Made by a program: the position numbers and the translations under genes
NCBI GenBank assembly: GCA_028752905.1
Contig: JAQNBH010000010.1
Span: forward strand, 27,104,832-27,168,831
DNA from: Cladorhizidae sp. MBARI D1340-BT2
Lineage: Eukaryota; Porifera; Demospongiae; Poecilosclerida; Cladorhizidae
DNA length: 64,000 nucleotides
Direction of reading: 5' to 3'
Notes under the pieces: model-generated
The model's database searches: none
Told to the model about the DNA's origin: nothing
The model's input: the letters and a program-made list of their open reading frames with translations, nothing else
Shown here: one piece after another, positions 13,206-24,446 of the stretch
Layout of the letters: each line of letters begins with the position of its first letter
Position numbering within the stretch: the first letter of the stretch is position 1

Positions 13206-14149
13206 CAATGGAGACTGAGCTAGGTTACAATTGGCAATTGGAGGGGGTTACAATTGGAGGGGCGCTTCCTAATCAGTCTGTCGAGCTAAGCATGTGATCT
13301 CTGTCAAGATGGTGACAGCAGCGTTTCCAATTTCAGCTTATTTTTCCACTTCCCTGTGATCATCGATTTCCCCAAACTTTTGGGCTCGGGGTGGACAATG
13401 ACAAAATTATATCAATATTTTATATTTGTTATTACAACTGCTACTGTAGGGGTGTGGTCATTTTACTATATGGGTGTGGTCATTTCCCCTTTCATTATTA
13501 TTATTAGTATATTTTTTGTCGTTCCGGAGTAACAGCTTGCAAGTCAGGACTCCAGTTCAATGTTCTTCACTGGCCTAATACGAGCTAGCTTCTCACCAAT
13601 GCTAAAGACTGCTCCTGTGCTACAGTCTTATCTGCTAACCTTCAGCTTGGAAGTTGCCATGCAGACAACTTATCTCTCAACAATTTCTGCTGGTAGTCGG
13701 GACCCCGTGAAATGATTGACTCCATCCAACAGAACTCAGGCCCCCGTGAAATGATTGACTCCATCCAACAGAACTCAGGCCCCCGTGAAATGATTGACTC
13801 CACCCAGGCTCCACCCACAGATTAAATGCTACTCCAGATTTTTTTGGGTGCATTTGGAGTGCAAGTTGCCCACCAAAATTTAAATTCTGACTGGTACTCC
13901 GGGAAGCAGAGAAATATTGAGGTTGTTGTGAATGGCTGATGGATGCGTCACACTGAAAAATCAGGCACGAGTCCACACCTTCTTATAGACTCGTAATACC
14001 TGCCAAGAAATTCCATCTGGTGGAATCATTGTCAGCTCTTCAGCTTATAATGCATGCACTACTTGCAATACTGTTCTCTATGCCCGGGTTGTCATAGAGA
14101 TGGCTTTAAGAAGAGGATGGCTGCACTCCATGGATCTTTCTCTGAAGCA
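13206..14149. other. Unique DNA with a small triplicated block
   Basis: Mostly non-repetitive. A block containing cccgtgaaatgattgactcc occurs three times at about 13702-13805, with a period near 39 bp. Two gggtgtggtcat motifs lie near 13449 and 13471. No convincing exon. Confidence 0.55.
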
Positions 14150-14215
14150 AAGCCCACTGGTCTAGTGGTGCACAATCTTGGGGTCAGCCGGAGAGGTCCA
14201 AAGTTCAAGCCCTGG
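14150..14215 (+). repeat. tRNA-like head, probable tRNA-derived SINE or tRNA relic
   Basis: The plus strand has a good internal promoter A-box match, tggtctagtgg at 14158-14168, and a B-box-like agttcaagccc at 14202-14212, with normal spacing of about 34 bp between the boxes. The segment ccggagaggtcc just before the B box resembles the end of an anticodon arm and variable loop. Acceptor-stem pairing is not evident, so an intact tRNA is unlikely. The sequence runs directly into a CCCTA-type minisatellite, as a SINE tail might. Confidence 0.5.
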
Positions 14216-14216
14216 C

Positions 14217-14592
14217 CCTATAGCTTGGCCCTAGCTCCAGCCCTAAATAGTCCTACATACCTCTAGCCCTAGCCCTGTAACACTAGTCCTATAACCTTAG
14301 CCCTATATCCCTAGCCCTATAACCCTAGCCCTATAACCCTAGCCCTATAACCCTAGCCTTATAACCCTAGCTCTATAACCCTAGCTCTATAACCCTAGCC
14401 CTATAACCCTAGCCCTATAACCCTAGCCTTATAACCCTAGCCTTATAACCCTAGCTCTATAACCCTAGCTCTATAACCCTAGCCTTATAACCCTAGCCTT
14501 ATAACCCTAGCTCTATAACCCTAGCCCTATAACCTTAGCCCTATAATTCTAGCCCTAGCTCTAACCCTATAACCCTAGCCCTAGTATAATTC
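14217..14592. repeat. 14-bp tandem array of the CCCTA class
   Basis: About 26 copies of ataaccctagccct with T/C variants (agctct, agcctt). It begins immediately after the tRNA-like head, whose end (ctggccctatagc) already contains the motif. Confidence 0.95.
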
Positions 14593-15529
14593 TAGTCCGA
14601 GATCTATGGCTGGACACACAATCCTAGAATGGCTTTCCATAGATATGCGGATCTGGTAAGGATCGTTGGATATGCCCCAGACCATGCATCAGCTAAGCAA
14701 TAACTTGAGGTGTGCCCCCCCCCCCCCACCACGCCCCCACACCCGGGGAATGAGGCGCATTTGTGTTTATGCATGCTGCTCTAATTAGTGGCAATAACGA
14801 GATATGCTTTCATGAGGACTGCTTGAATGACGTGGGACCTGGGAAGATAGCTGCCTATGTTTGTTTGCAAGACATACTTTCCCCCCCAAAAACAGTCTTG
14901 GTTTCCTTTGCCTAGGTCAACATCACCGATTAGGGCTTCTCCGCTATGTGTGAACACAAATACCTGCTCAGGCGCTTCTCTGTAATGTGTGAACACCAGT
15001 ACCTGTTGAGCAGAGCTGACTGGTGCGGCTTCCACTTCTGAACTTGCACTAGTGAAGCCTTTGTAGGCGGAGTTGTTCTACATCATTAACTGTTGTTTCT
15101 GTTGTGCGTGTGCACATGTTGAATGTGTGAGGTGTGTGCGTAGTGTCTGCGTGTGTGTGTGTGTCACTGAGGGGAGGGGAGGGGGGCGGGAATAACAGCT
15201 CATCGGTCTCTACGGCTATTTTCCCTCCTTTTTTGTTTTTCATTTTTTCTTTGAATAGCGCCTCCCCCCCCCCCCCCCCTAGGGGCTAGTGTTTGTTCTA
15301 TTAACGTATAGAGTCCCGTTCACAATAGGTGCTGGCAAAGAGCGGCAGGAAAGGGTGTGGCTTCCATTGTACATGCTACACAATCTAGAAATATTTCTCC
15401 GTGAATTCTTCTTTAGTCATCTGAGAATCTCTAACCTCACAAAGAAATTCCTCTTTATTTTTCAAACCTCCATCTTGCCCTTTTTAATCCTTTCAGGTCC
15501 CTCTCATGATTTCCTAGCCATCATGTTTT
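14593..15529. other. Unique spacer with C homopolymers
   Basis: C-rich homopolymer runs lie near 14707 and 15265. A short near-duplication occurs at about 14935-15005 (tgtgtgaacac twice). No gene is supported. Confidence 0.5.
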
Positions 15530-15715
15530 AACCCTTTCCTCACTCTCTCTCGCAGCCAACCATCAAATTTAACCCTCTCCTCTCCCTCCCTCGCATGATT
15601 TCCCAGTATAACTGTCAAATTTTAACCCTTTCCCCTCCCTCTCTTGCATGATTTCCCAGTCTGTCATGTTTAACCCTTTCCTCTCCCTCTCCCAATTTTC
15701 CAGCCGCCCATCATG
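15530..15715. repeat. Imperfect pyrimidine-rich repeat, about 60-bp period
   Basis: Three to four diverged copies containing taaccctttcc, a CT tract and catgatttcccag. Old and degenerate. Confidence 0.7.
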
Positions 15716-15814
15716 TTTCCACAGAGCATCCACAATCATCTTATGAATTTTCGCAGACTAAAGCCACTATTTATTTTCTAGACCCACTCCACCACGAAAC
15801 CCAAATCTTTTGAG

Positions 15815-16001
15815 TTGTGTGTCGAGTGTTTCCTCATTGGAGAGCACCTGCTATTCATTCAGCACATGTGTTCTCACACTCCATCTTGCTGGCACTATCG
15901 CCGTGACAACTCTTATAGCCTGGCTTACAATAACCAGTGGGTTAAGCAGCATAGCAGCGTGCTTCTGTCTGCGGCGCGACATTCCAATGACATGTCAAAA
16001 T
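15815..16001 (+). CDS. Putative internal exon, unidentified protein
   Basis: A 187-bp island between an AG after a T-rich stretch (ccaaatcttttgag) and a good donor (aaat|gtatgt). In the frame starting at 15815 it encodes a His/Cys/Ser-rich hydrophilic segment with pieces such as CVECFLIGEHLLF and NNQWVKQHSS. The adjacent frame is also open and is hydrophobic, resembling a membrane segment, so the frame cannot be fixed from sequence. No family recognised. It could equally be unique non-coding DNA. Confidence 0.25.
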
Positions 16002-16201
16002 GTATGTTTTAACTTAACTGTCATCTTCGCTATACATGTGGTGTAGTTTACATTAGATTAGTCCAAGTGTCAACTCAATATTAGTTCTGCCGTGGAATGT
16101 GTGATACGGTAGAGTAATAGGAACTAGCTGTAAATTATTTGGTAACAGCTCAAAGAACACATAATTACTACAAAATGGAACTTCATCACAAAAAGATGTG
16201 A

Positions 16202-17793
16202 AATCCAGAATGTAGAGGCTGAGCATTAGTAGATGCAGAAGGTAGAGGCTGAGCATTAGTAGATGCAGAAGGCAGAGGCTGAGCATTAGTAGATGCAGAA
16301 GGCAGAGGCTGAGCATTAGTAGATGCAGAAGGCAGAGGCTGAGCATTATTAGATGCAGAAGGCAGAGGCTGAGCATTATTAGATGTAGAAGGCAGAGGCT
16401 GAGCATTAGTAGATGCAGAAGGCAGAGGCTGAGCATTAGTAGATGCAGAAGGCATAGGCTGAGCATTAGTAGATGCAGAAGGCAGAGGCTGAGCATTAGT
16501 AGATGCAGAAGGCAGAGGCTGAGCATTAGTAGATGCAGAAGGCAGAGGCTGAGCATTAGTAGATGCAGAAGGTAGAGGCTGAGCATTAGTAGATGCAGAA
16601 GGCAGAGGCTGAGCATTATTAGATGTAGAAGGCAGAGGCCGAGCATTAGTAGATGCAGAAGGCAGAGGCTGAGCATTATTAGATGCAGAAGGCAGAGGCT
16701 GAGCATTAGTAGATGCAGAAGGCAGAGGCCGAGCATTAGTAGATGTAGAAGGCAGAGGCCGAGCATTAGTAGATGCAGAAGGCAGAGGCTGAGCATTAGT
16801 AGATGCAGAAGGCAGAGGCTGAGCATTAGTAGATGCAGAAGGCAGAGGCTGAGCATTAGTAGATGCAGAAGGCAGAGGCTGAGCATTAGTAGATGCAGAA
16901 GGCAGAGGCTGAGCATTAGTAGCTGCAGAAGGCAGAGGCTGAGCATTAGTAGCTGCAGAAGGCAGAGGCTGAGCATTAGTAGATGCAGAAGGCAGAGGCT
17001 GAGCATTAGTAGATGCAGAAGGCAGAGGCTGAGCATTAGTAGATGCAGAAGGCAGAGGCTGAGCATTAGTAGATGCAGAAGGCAGAGGCTGAGCATTAGT
17101 AGATGCAGAAGGCAGAGGCTGAGCATTAGTAGATGCAGAAGGCAGAGGCTGAGCATTATTAGATGTAGAAGGCAGAGGCTGAGCATTAGTAGGATGCAGA
17201 AGGCAGAGGCTGAGCATTAGTAGATGCAGAAGGCAGAGGCTGAGCATTAGTAGCTGCAGAAGGCAGAGGCTGAGCATTAGTAGATGCAGAAGGCAGAGGC
17301 TGAGCATTAGTAGATGCAGAAGGCAGAGGCTGAGCATTAGTAGATGCAGAAGGCAGAGGCTGAGCATTAGTAGATGCAGAAGGCAGAGGCTAAGCATTAG
17401 TAGGATGCAGAAGGCAGAGGCTGAGCATTATTAGATGTAGAAGGCAGAGGCTGAGGATTAGTAGATGCAGAAGGCAGAGGCTGAGCATTAGTAGATGCAG
17501 AAGGTAGAGGCTGAGCATTAGTAGCTGCAGAAGGCAGAGGCTGAGCATTAGTAGCTGCAGAAGGCAGAGGCTGAGCATTAGTAGATGCAGAAGGCAGAGG
17601 CTGAGCATTAGTAGATGCAGAAGGCAGAGGCTGAGCATTAGTAGATGCAGAAGGCAGAGGCTGAGCATTAGTAGATGCAGAAGGCAGAGGCTGAGCATTA
17701 GTAGATGCAGAAGGCAGAGGCTGAGCATTAGTAGATTCAGAAGGCAGAGGCTGAGCATTAGTAGATGTAGAAGGTAGAGGCTGAGCATTAGTT
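16202..17793. repeat. 30-bp tandem array, about 53 copies
   Basis: Unit core gagcattagtagatgcagaa followed by ggcagaggct. Variant copies (gctgcag, ttagatgtag, ggccgag) occur in clusters and recur in the same order, which points to block duplications. One-base insertions near 17191 and 17402 break the minus-strand frames. The long minus-strand leucine-rich frame is an artefact of the 30-bp period. Confidence 0.97.
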
Positions 17794-18330
17794 AGGATGT
17801 CGACTTGACTTTGTTCTGTACAATCCCACCCAATATATTATATGCCTCTAGTCAATACTTACATAATTCTCTGCTGTTCACCTCCACATGTTTTCAGCCA
17901 TCTTATATTCAGCCGGCCTCGTCCCATGCATTGCTTCTCCTCCCCCCGAACGTTGCCTCTCCCCCCCCCCGAACGTTGCCACTCCTCCCCCCGAACGTTG
18001 CCTCTCCTCCCCCCAAACATTGCCTCTCCTCCCCCCGAGCTTCCCCTGACCCTCAAATATTTTGTGTGCTTATTTGTCTCTTGTCTGTAACCATCTCCTC
18101 AAATCTTCCTCTCTTTCTGCCTTGACTCTCCAGGTTGTCGCATGCCCCTCATTGAGGTCTTTGTCCCTCCCTCAATTTATAACACTGCCCCTTCATTACT
18201 CCCCCTATCGAAACATCCTACCCCACCCCCATATCTGCCCCCTTCATTACTCCCACTATCAAAACACCCCCTACCCCCATATCTGTAACACTGCCCCCTC
18301 ATTAACTTTCCTATCAAATCATCTGCAGAG
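17794..18330. repeat. Pyrimidine-rich region with two short arrays
   Basis: At about 17935-18040, five copies of cgaacgttgcctctcctccc occur with slippage in the C run. At about 18185-18310, three diverged copies of cattactccccctatc occur. The rest is CT-rich unique DNA. Confidence 0.75.
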
Positions 18331-19317
18331 TAAAAGAGTTGCCACCGTTTCCTGCAGCAATGGATCTTCAAAAAGTACAAGACAATCATGACATAAACAC
18401 CATGAATTAGCAGATGCTGGTTGGTTGTTCGATGTTTTTTCTTATCACTTCCTTTTGCTCAAGTCATAATGCTCATGTTAATTAATGTTGTTTTGATTCT
18501 TGTGCAATTATATATTGAAGGATTATTGCCGACCAAAAAATTAATATCCTCATATCGAGATTACACGCGCGCGCTCACACATTTTTACACCAGCTCGGGT
18601 TCGTGTCAGACCACGTTGTCAATGGATTAGTTTCTACTGCGCATGCTCGTCTATAGGGTTAGCTTCTGTGCGGTATACAAACAAAAGTTTTGGCGAGCAT
18701 TTTCATTTCGTGCTGGCGTAAGGAATTTTAATCTTTCATGCAGGCTTGAAGTATCTCCTGCTGGTGTTTTTGAAGTCCCCTACCGAGAGAGCCGTTTAGC
18801 TGTTAAATGGATTGGGGTAAGGATTTCCTGGGAGCTAGGGGAGTCGATAGTGTGCGGCTCGCAGTGGGGGTTGTTGAAAGAGTTTTGCACTCCTGTGAGC
18901 TGCAGCGTTATCCAATTGGTACGAGTTCTAACTACCTTATAGCTCTATGTAGCGAAAATTATTTAGTTAGCCATTGACTGTGCAGGTTAATTGACTGTGC
19001 AGGTTAATAGCAAGCTACATAATTATTGAAAATATGAACATATTGGCCTCTAATGCATACTTTATGCTGCTATAGAAACACATGCTGGCATGTGCATAAC
19101 CTTTGTTTGTTTGTTTGGCTTTTTGTCAGGCGTGTGAGTGTTTGAATCGCTTTTACTGAATCTGTGTTAATTGACTGTTCTTTTATGTCTCCGCACCATA
19201 TCACAGAATCCGCTGCTAAAATTAAAATTTCAGTTATAATGATCATTTGGGTCTGGCAGATAATGGGGAGGGGGTGATGCGTGTGTGAGCTGATTGTTGC
19301 AGGTGTGTATGTAGTGA
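18331..19317. other. Unique DNA, no firm feature
   Basis: A plus-strand open stretch of about 100 codons at 18643-18942 has fairly mixed composition but no clear acceptor and ends in an ordinary stop, so I do not call it. A short tandem duplication (gactgtgcaggttaa twice) sits near 18976-19007. Confidence 0.45.
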
Positions 19318-20035
19318 TCCAAGCCCTAGCTCCGATTCAGTCTAGTCCTAACCCGATGCTTGCATGTAGCCCCAGCTCTGATGCTTGCATCTAGCCATAG
19401 CTAGGCTAATCCTTGCATGTAGCCCTAGCTCTGATGCTTGCATCTAGCCATAGCTAGGCTAATCCTTGCATCTAGCCCTAGCTCTGGTGCTTGCATGTAG
19501 CCCTAGCTCTGATGCTTGCATCTAGCCCTAACCCGATGCTTGCATGTAGCCCTAGCTCTGATGCTTGCATCTAGCCATAGCTAGGCTAATCCTTGCATAT
19601 AGTTCTAGCTCTGGTGCTTGCATGTAGCCCTAGCTCTGATGCTTGCATCTAGTCCTAGCTCTGGTGCTTGCATATAGTCCTGGCTCAGATTCTTGCATCT
19701 AGCCCTAGCCTGATTCTTGTATGTAGCCCTAGCTCTGATGCTTGCATCTAGCCCTAACCCGATGCTTGCATGTAGCCCTAGCTCTGATGCTTGCATCTAG
19801 CCATAGCTAGGCTAATCCTTGCATCTAGTCTTAGCTCTGATGCTTGCATCTAGCCGTAGCTCTGATGCTTGCATCTAGTCCTAGCTAGGCTAATGCTTGC
19901 ATATAGTTCTAGCTCTGGTGCTTGCATATAGTCCTGGCTCAGATTCTTGCATCTAGCCCTAGCTCTGATTCTTGCATGAAGCCATAGCTCGGATAATCCT
20001 TGTCTAGTCCTAGCTCTGATTAGTCCTAGCCGCGA
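19318..20035. repeat. About 25-bp array of the CTAGCCCTA class
   Basis: Copies alternate between gatgcttgcatctagccc and forms with catagctaggctaatcc. The composite period is about 25-52 bp. It shares the tagccctagct core with other arrays at 14.2, 37.4, 56.3 and 62.1 kb. Confidence 0.9.
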
Positions 20036-20152
20036 GATGGCAGCTTCTGATGGATGGTGCCAGGCCCTAGGGAATCGGCCGCCTGGACACCCATTGCATT
20101 CCTTTTACACGTACATTTCCAATGGGGACACTACCTAATTAGCTGGTGACAG

Positions 20153-20502
20153 GTCATCACGCCCTATCATTACTAATGATGATGGGTATTATTATTCGTA
20201 CACTGCGCATTCATATCGCAGCGGATCATCATCAAGACCCTTCTCACAGATCAAATTATTCCGGTTTAGACTCGACTGCGTCAAGCAAGACTTCTAGGTA
20301 CCAAGGTCGAGAGGCGAGGAACTTGTCGTATTCGGGATACTACTGCAAAGAGGACGAGGATCGGGGAGACACTTCTGAAGACAGAAGGGATTCCGATCGA
20401 ATGAAAATGGCCAGTGGAGGAGTAAGAGGAAGCGGATATAGGACGGAGTGGGTGGAGTCTGGTTCGGCCGGTCCCGATACATACCCCAGTCAACACTTGG
20501 AG
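20153..20502 (+). CDS. Putative exon, Ser/Tyr/Arg-rich hydrophilic protein, unidentified
   Basis: A unique island between two arrays. It ends in a strong donor (ttggag|gtacgt) at 20502. The reading frame that reaches the donor carries RYQGREARNLSYSGYY, an acidic/basic stretch (KEDEDRGDTSEDRRDSDR) and SAGPDTYPSQHLE, with the last codon complete (phase 0). The upstream 100 bp looks more protein-like in a different frame, NDDGYYYSYTAHSYRS, which runs into a stop near 20296. This suggests a one-base shift near 20245-20260 through indel, sequencing error or decay. The acceptor (gacag at 20152) is weak. The low-complexity composition suggests a disordered region. No family recognised. Confidence 0.42.
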
Positions 20503-20818
20503 GTACGTACATGAATAGATTGTTATTGTGGTCATTGTCGGCCCCTGGTCCTAGTCGAGTCTTAGGTCCTGTCTGAATTCCCCCTGGAGCCCTTGGCAGT
20601 GTCTTCTATCGTCTGATTTAATTATTATGTTGTTATCACCTCTAAACACCTCGAGAATATCGCCACTGCTGGCTCGATATAATAATTTGTGGGTGGGGAC
20701 AAAACAAAATACTAGTGTTCGTGTTTAGCTCGAGTTTATATAACCTTTGCACTCTGAGGTTTATTATGTATATTTAGGCATCCAATGGGTGTGGTCTAGG
20801 ATGCTGACTGCTTTAAGA

Positions 20819-21310
20819 TAGCATGTGCTTATACAGAACCAGAGTTGACCAGTGTGAGCTTATAAGAGAGCACGTGCTTATAGCTTATAAACCAGAGTTG
20901 ACCAGTGTGAGCTTATAAGAGAGCATGTGCTTATAGCAGAGTTGACCAGTGTGAGCTTTTAAGAGAGCACGTGCTTATAGCTTATAAACCAGAGTTGACC
21001 AGTGTGGGCTTAAAAGAGAGCATGTGCTTATAGCTTATAAACCAGAGTTGACCAGTGTGAGCTTATAAGAGAGCATGTGCTTATAGCTTATAAACCAGAG
21101 TTGACCAGTGTGAGCTTATAAGAGAGCACGTGCTTATAGCTTATGAACCAGAGTTGACCAGTGTGAGCTTATATGAGAGCACGTGCTTATAGCTTATAAA
21201 CCAGAGTTGACCAGTGTGGGCTTATAAGAGAGCATGTGCTTATAGCTTATAAACCAGAGTTGACCAGTGTGAGCTTATAAGAGAGCACGTGCTCAGCATT
21301 GACCAGTGTG
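20819..21310. repeat. 53-bp tandem array, copy 2
   Basis: Eight to nine copies of the same 53-bp unit as at 1-345 (accagagttgaccagtgtga), with more internal variation. One unit lacks about 12 bp near 20935. The right end decays into short gaccagtgtgagctt repeats at 21298-21330. Confidence 0.95.
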
Positions 21311-22334
21311 AGCTTGACCAGTGTGAGCTTGACTCTGGGTAACACAGTTTGACCACAATTAACACTACTGACTCGATTAAAACTGACCTGACTCTAGATA
21401 ACACTGATTGAGCTAGCAAACTCTGACTGACTCTTGTAAAAATATATCTCCAAATCTCGACGAGATTTTGATATGGCCAGACAAGCATTTCTATACTGTG
21501 TCTATTCATAGAGAGTTCTTGTGGGTGTAGCCATGTTTAATGAAATATAATTTTCACTTGCAATCCAAATCCTCAATATCTCCCCCTCCCCCCTCCTCCC
21601 TCTCTCCTTCCTTCATCCCCTCCGCTTCATTCCTTCCTCGTAAGAATAAATCTAAAACCATGTCTACAAATGGACATTTTCTATCCCTCAATTCAGTCCG
21701 GATCGTAATCCACATATTGATGAGTTAGCTGACCGGGTTATTTTTTTTAGTTGAGAGATAATGAGCTAGTACCTGTTGGGCGAAATAAAAGTCCGCGCGT
21801 AAGCACGGCCGGAGATGAAGACCACACGTGAGTTCCTCTTGGCTAGGCCCCCCCCTCCCTTTTAGAATTGCAATTTGTTGGTGCATCCGACCAAGATGTC
21901 GGCCAACATGTGTAGCCCTGCAGCCTCACAAGTAGTGTGGGTGCTTCCTACAAATTGCAAAGTGCAGGTCGTTAGCATATGGCCTACTCTATCTGCTTGT
22001 TGACTTGGCGCCCTGTGTAGTGACCATTCCAGCCTCTCTGATCACTAGCAGCTCTTGTCCTGAGCTGGTGCACTACACGCAAGTCGTTGTCGGACTACAT
22101 TGCTCTTGTGCGATCTCTGCTCGCTACTCACACATCACCTACCACATGGAGAGAGGAAGGGAGAAAGGGATGTCGGGAAGAGGCGCGGGGTGGGGGGGGG
22201 GGACGCACTGGGCTGCTCAAGACTAGGTTGTGGGAGTGTCCTTTAGCTTCTTTGAGTTGTGTAAGTGCAGAAGCTACTAAGTGTTGGTGGAGATTTGTAA
22301 CCAGGCATATGTAGGGTTCGTTTCCATGCATACG

Positions 22335-22335
<1 letters not shown>
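21311..22335. other. Unique spacer
   Basis: Contains a CT-rich tract near 21580-21635 and a G run near 22188-22201. No supported exon, although short frames exist on both strands near 22000-22330. Confidence 0.5.
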
Positions 22336-22368
<33 letters not shown>

Positions 22369-22570
22369 ACAGGGTCCTAACATGCATATATAAGGGTCGT
22401 AACATGCATATATAGGGTCGTAACATGCATATATAGGGTCGTAAACATTCATGTATATAGAGTCATAACATGCAGATATAGGGTTATAACCATGTATAAA
22501 TAGTGTCGTCACATACATATATAGGGTCGTTGCATGCATTATAGGGTCATAACATGCATGTATAGTGTGT
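22336..22570. repeat. TA microsatellite followed by an about 21-bp array
   Basis: A pure (ta)n run at about 22339-22368 passes into roughly nine diverged copies of gggtcgtaacatgcatatat. The array may have grown from the microsatellite edge. Confidence 0.9.
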
Positions 22571-23038
22571 TGCTGGCATGTAGGTAGTTAGTGAGTGGTC
22601 CGTCTATTCTAGGACTGATTTACACCCTCTACTGTGTCAGTGTTGTGGTGGTCCAATGGGGGTGGGTGGCTAACCCTCGGTTTCCCTTTGCAATGTGTGT
22701 GTCGGTTAGGGAATGAAGGAAAGAGTGAAGGTTTGGATGCGTGTGCGAGGGGGAGAAGGTTGAGGGGGAGAAGGTTGAGGGGGAGAAGGTTGGGGGGGGA
22801 GAAGGTTGGGGGGTAAGGAGAGAGAGAGAGTAGAGGAGTTGAGAGGAAGGATGGGAGGGAAGGTGGTAATGGGGTATAATGAGATCTGTGATGGAACAAT
22901 GAACGATAATGAGTAGCACAGGTTTTAAAACAAGGGCATGACCACCAGTGACGTCGATCTAAGCACTTCCAACTAGCTTCATACCTCCCACTTCCCCTGT
23001 CAGCACATTAGACTGTGACTGATTAACACTGTGGATAT
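22571..23038. other. Unique DNA with a short G-rich array
   Basis: Four to five copies of gagggggagaaggttg lie at about 22745-22815. No gene seen. Confidence 0.55.
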
Positions 23039-23320
23039 TGGTTGCTAAGCAGGGTATGTATGACACCAGTCAGCGAGAGACCGAGTGCTTTGGTGCCGAT
23101 TGGCTGCCGAACAAGCAGTGCCTGTGAGCAGACATCGCCAACCTCTTCTCGTGGACTGGGATCGCCGAGTGCATGTACCGGACTAGTGGCTAGAAAGGTT
23201 GGCGGACAGTCCACCTGCTACAGAGCGGGGCCCGGTGAGTGCTGTATGCAAACATCACATCTACAAATTTGTCTGGTCGCTAGCAGGGGAAGTGACGTGC
23301 ACTCCCAAGCCGGAGGAGGC
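23039..23320. repeat. 282-bp dispersed repeat, copy A
   Basis: Begins tggttgctaagcagggta and ends cggaggaggc. It matches 33427-33708 over exactly 282 bp without indels, with about 12 substitutions by eye. Substitutions in the open frames of either strand are mostly amino-acid changing, which argues against conserved coding and for a mobile or duplicated non-coding unit. No clear terminal inverted repeat or target-site duplication is visible. Confidence 0.85.
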
Positions 23321-24124
23321 ATCAGGCCAACTAGAGGCAGGAACTAACACCTACGTCGACACTTTAACTAGTTCTGTATAGATCATGTCTAGCGCCCAGC
23401 TTGAAGGATGCATATAGTGTATTCATAATAGGATTTAATGGGCGTGAGACATTAGATGACTCGCCATGCCCTAGCCCTCCAGCCGTTTGCGTGTGCCAAT
23501 GATAACTCGATAAGGAGCTGCATTCTGATCCACCTTCGCCACCCTCCGGGCGGTATTGTGTTCGTCAGCTGATAGTGGATATGTCCGCAGAGCTTCTGTT
23601 GCGTGAGATGTTAACTCTCCGCGTGTTCCTGTGGTTCGGGTGTGAGCGAGCGCCAATTGGTAATCCCCACTTGAAATGCATATGTAGCTATAGCAACACT
23701 CAGAAACGGGAGAAATGGCTGATGCTCTGACTGTTATTGTGTTCCCTCACTGGACTACACGCCCTTCTGCCCAGTCCGACGGCTGAGGATGTATGCGATG
23801 ATTGATTTAATGCCGAGTGGAAGAGGAGTCTTGAAACAGTTGCTTTGTTTGGGTTCTCTGAAGTCAATTATCCACAGCAATTAGCACCATGCTCACGGAG
23901 ATGTCCTCTGACAACCACATGATGTAGAAGAATTACTATGTGAAGGTAAGAGTGGAAAGAGGAGAATTTGCCTTATTAATGGTCGCACATACCTCCTCCT
24001 CCTCAACCCTACCAACCAATTAGAACTAGCTGCCCCCCCCCCCCCCCCCCACCCCATCCCTCCAAAGTGAAGGTGGTATTTGAATGTGCCCTCGCCTCAC
24101 TCCACGCTTCTATGCCGTCTCAAG
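23321..24124. other. Unique DNA with an 18-bp C run
   Basis: A C homopolymer lies at 24033-24050. Otherwise non-repetitive, with no supported gene. Confidence 0.5.
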
Positions 24125-24289
24125 GAAACCTTCATTTGGCCATCTCTGGTCGTTGCCGATGGCGTGGCAGACTCGACTCTGTACGTAGCTACAAGTATTT
24201 GGAGACTTCAAACAACTTCTACAGTCAATCTGATTGGAGCAAGCGCATGGCGCCTTCTAGCCAGCCACACCCTGGTGGCTATGGAGAGG
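24125..24289 (+). CDS. Putative 165-bp internal exon, unidentified
   Basis: Preceded by a pyrimidine-rich acceptor (cttctatgccgtctcaag|) and followed by gagagg|gtgtgt. The frame beginning GAA ACC is open for exactly 55 codons (phase 0 to phase 0) and contains ADGVADSTLYVATSIW and LIGASAWRLLASH. Its phase would match the 20153-20502 candidate exon upstream. An alternative frame with a later acceptor gives a Tyr/Ser-rich reading (SYKYLETSNNFYSQSD) similar in style to that exon. The donor is not optimal. Both readings remain possible. Confidence 0.32.
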
Positions 24290-24446
24290 GTGTGTTCTTA
24301 ATTGAATCATGCGAACTGTTCATCTCGGCAGCTGGATGTTGGGGAAGGTGTGGAGCCATTTTAGCTCCTCCCACACATAGACAATGCTGCCACACCCTTT
24401 CCTAGGACATCCCGGGGGTGTCCGGGAAACTTGAGACTATCGTGGG

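Noticed and set aside
16053..17788. Leucine-rich minus-strand frames of about 380-400 codons
   Set aside because: Direct translation of a 30-bp minisatellite; two frames are equally open and one-base insertions break them.
18643..18942. Plus-strand 99-codon frame with mixed composition
   Set aside because: No clear acceptor, start context or donor; ends in a normal stop; chance remains likely.
23042..23347. Plus-strand protein over the 282-bp repeat
   Set aside because: Between the two copies most substitutions change amino acids in that frame and in the minus-strand frame, so no coding constraint is visible.
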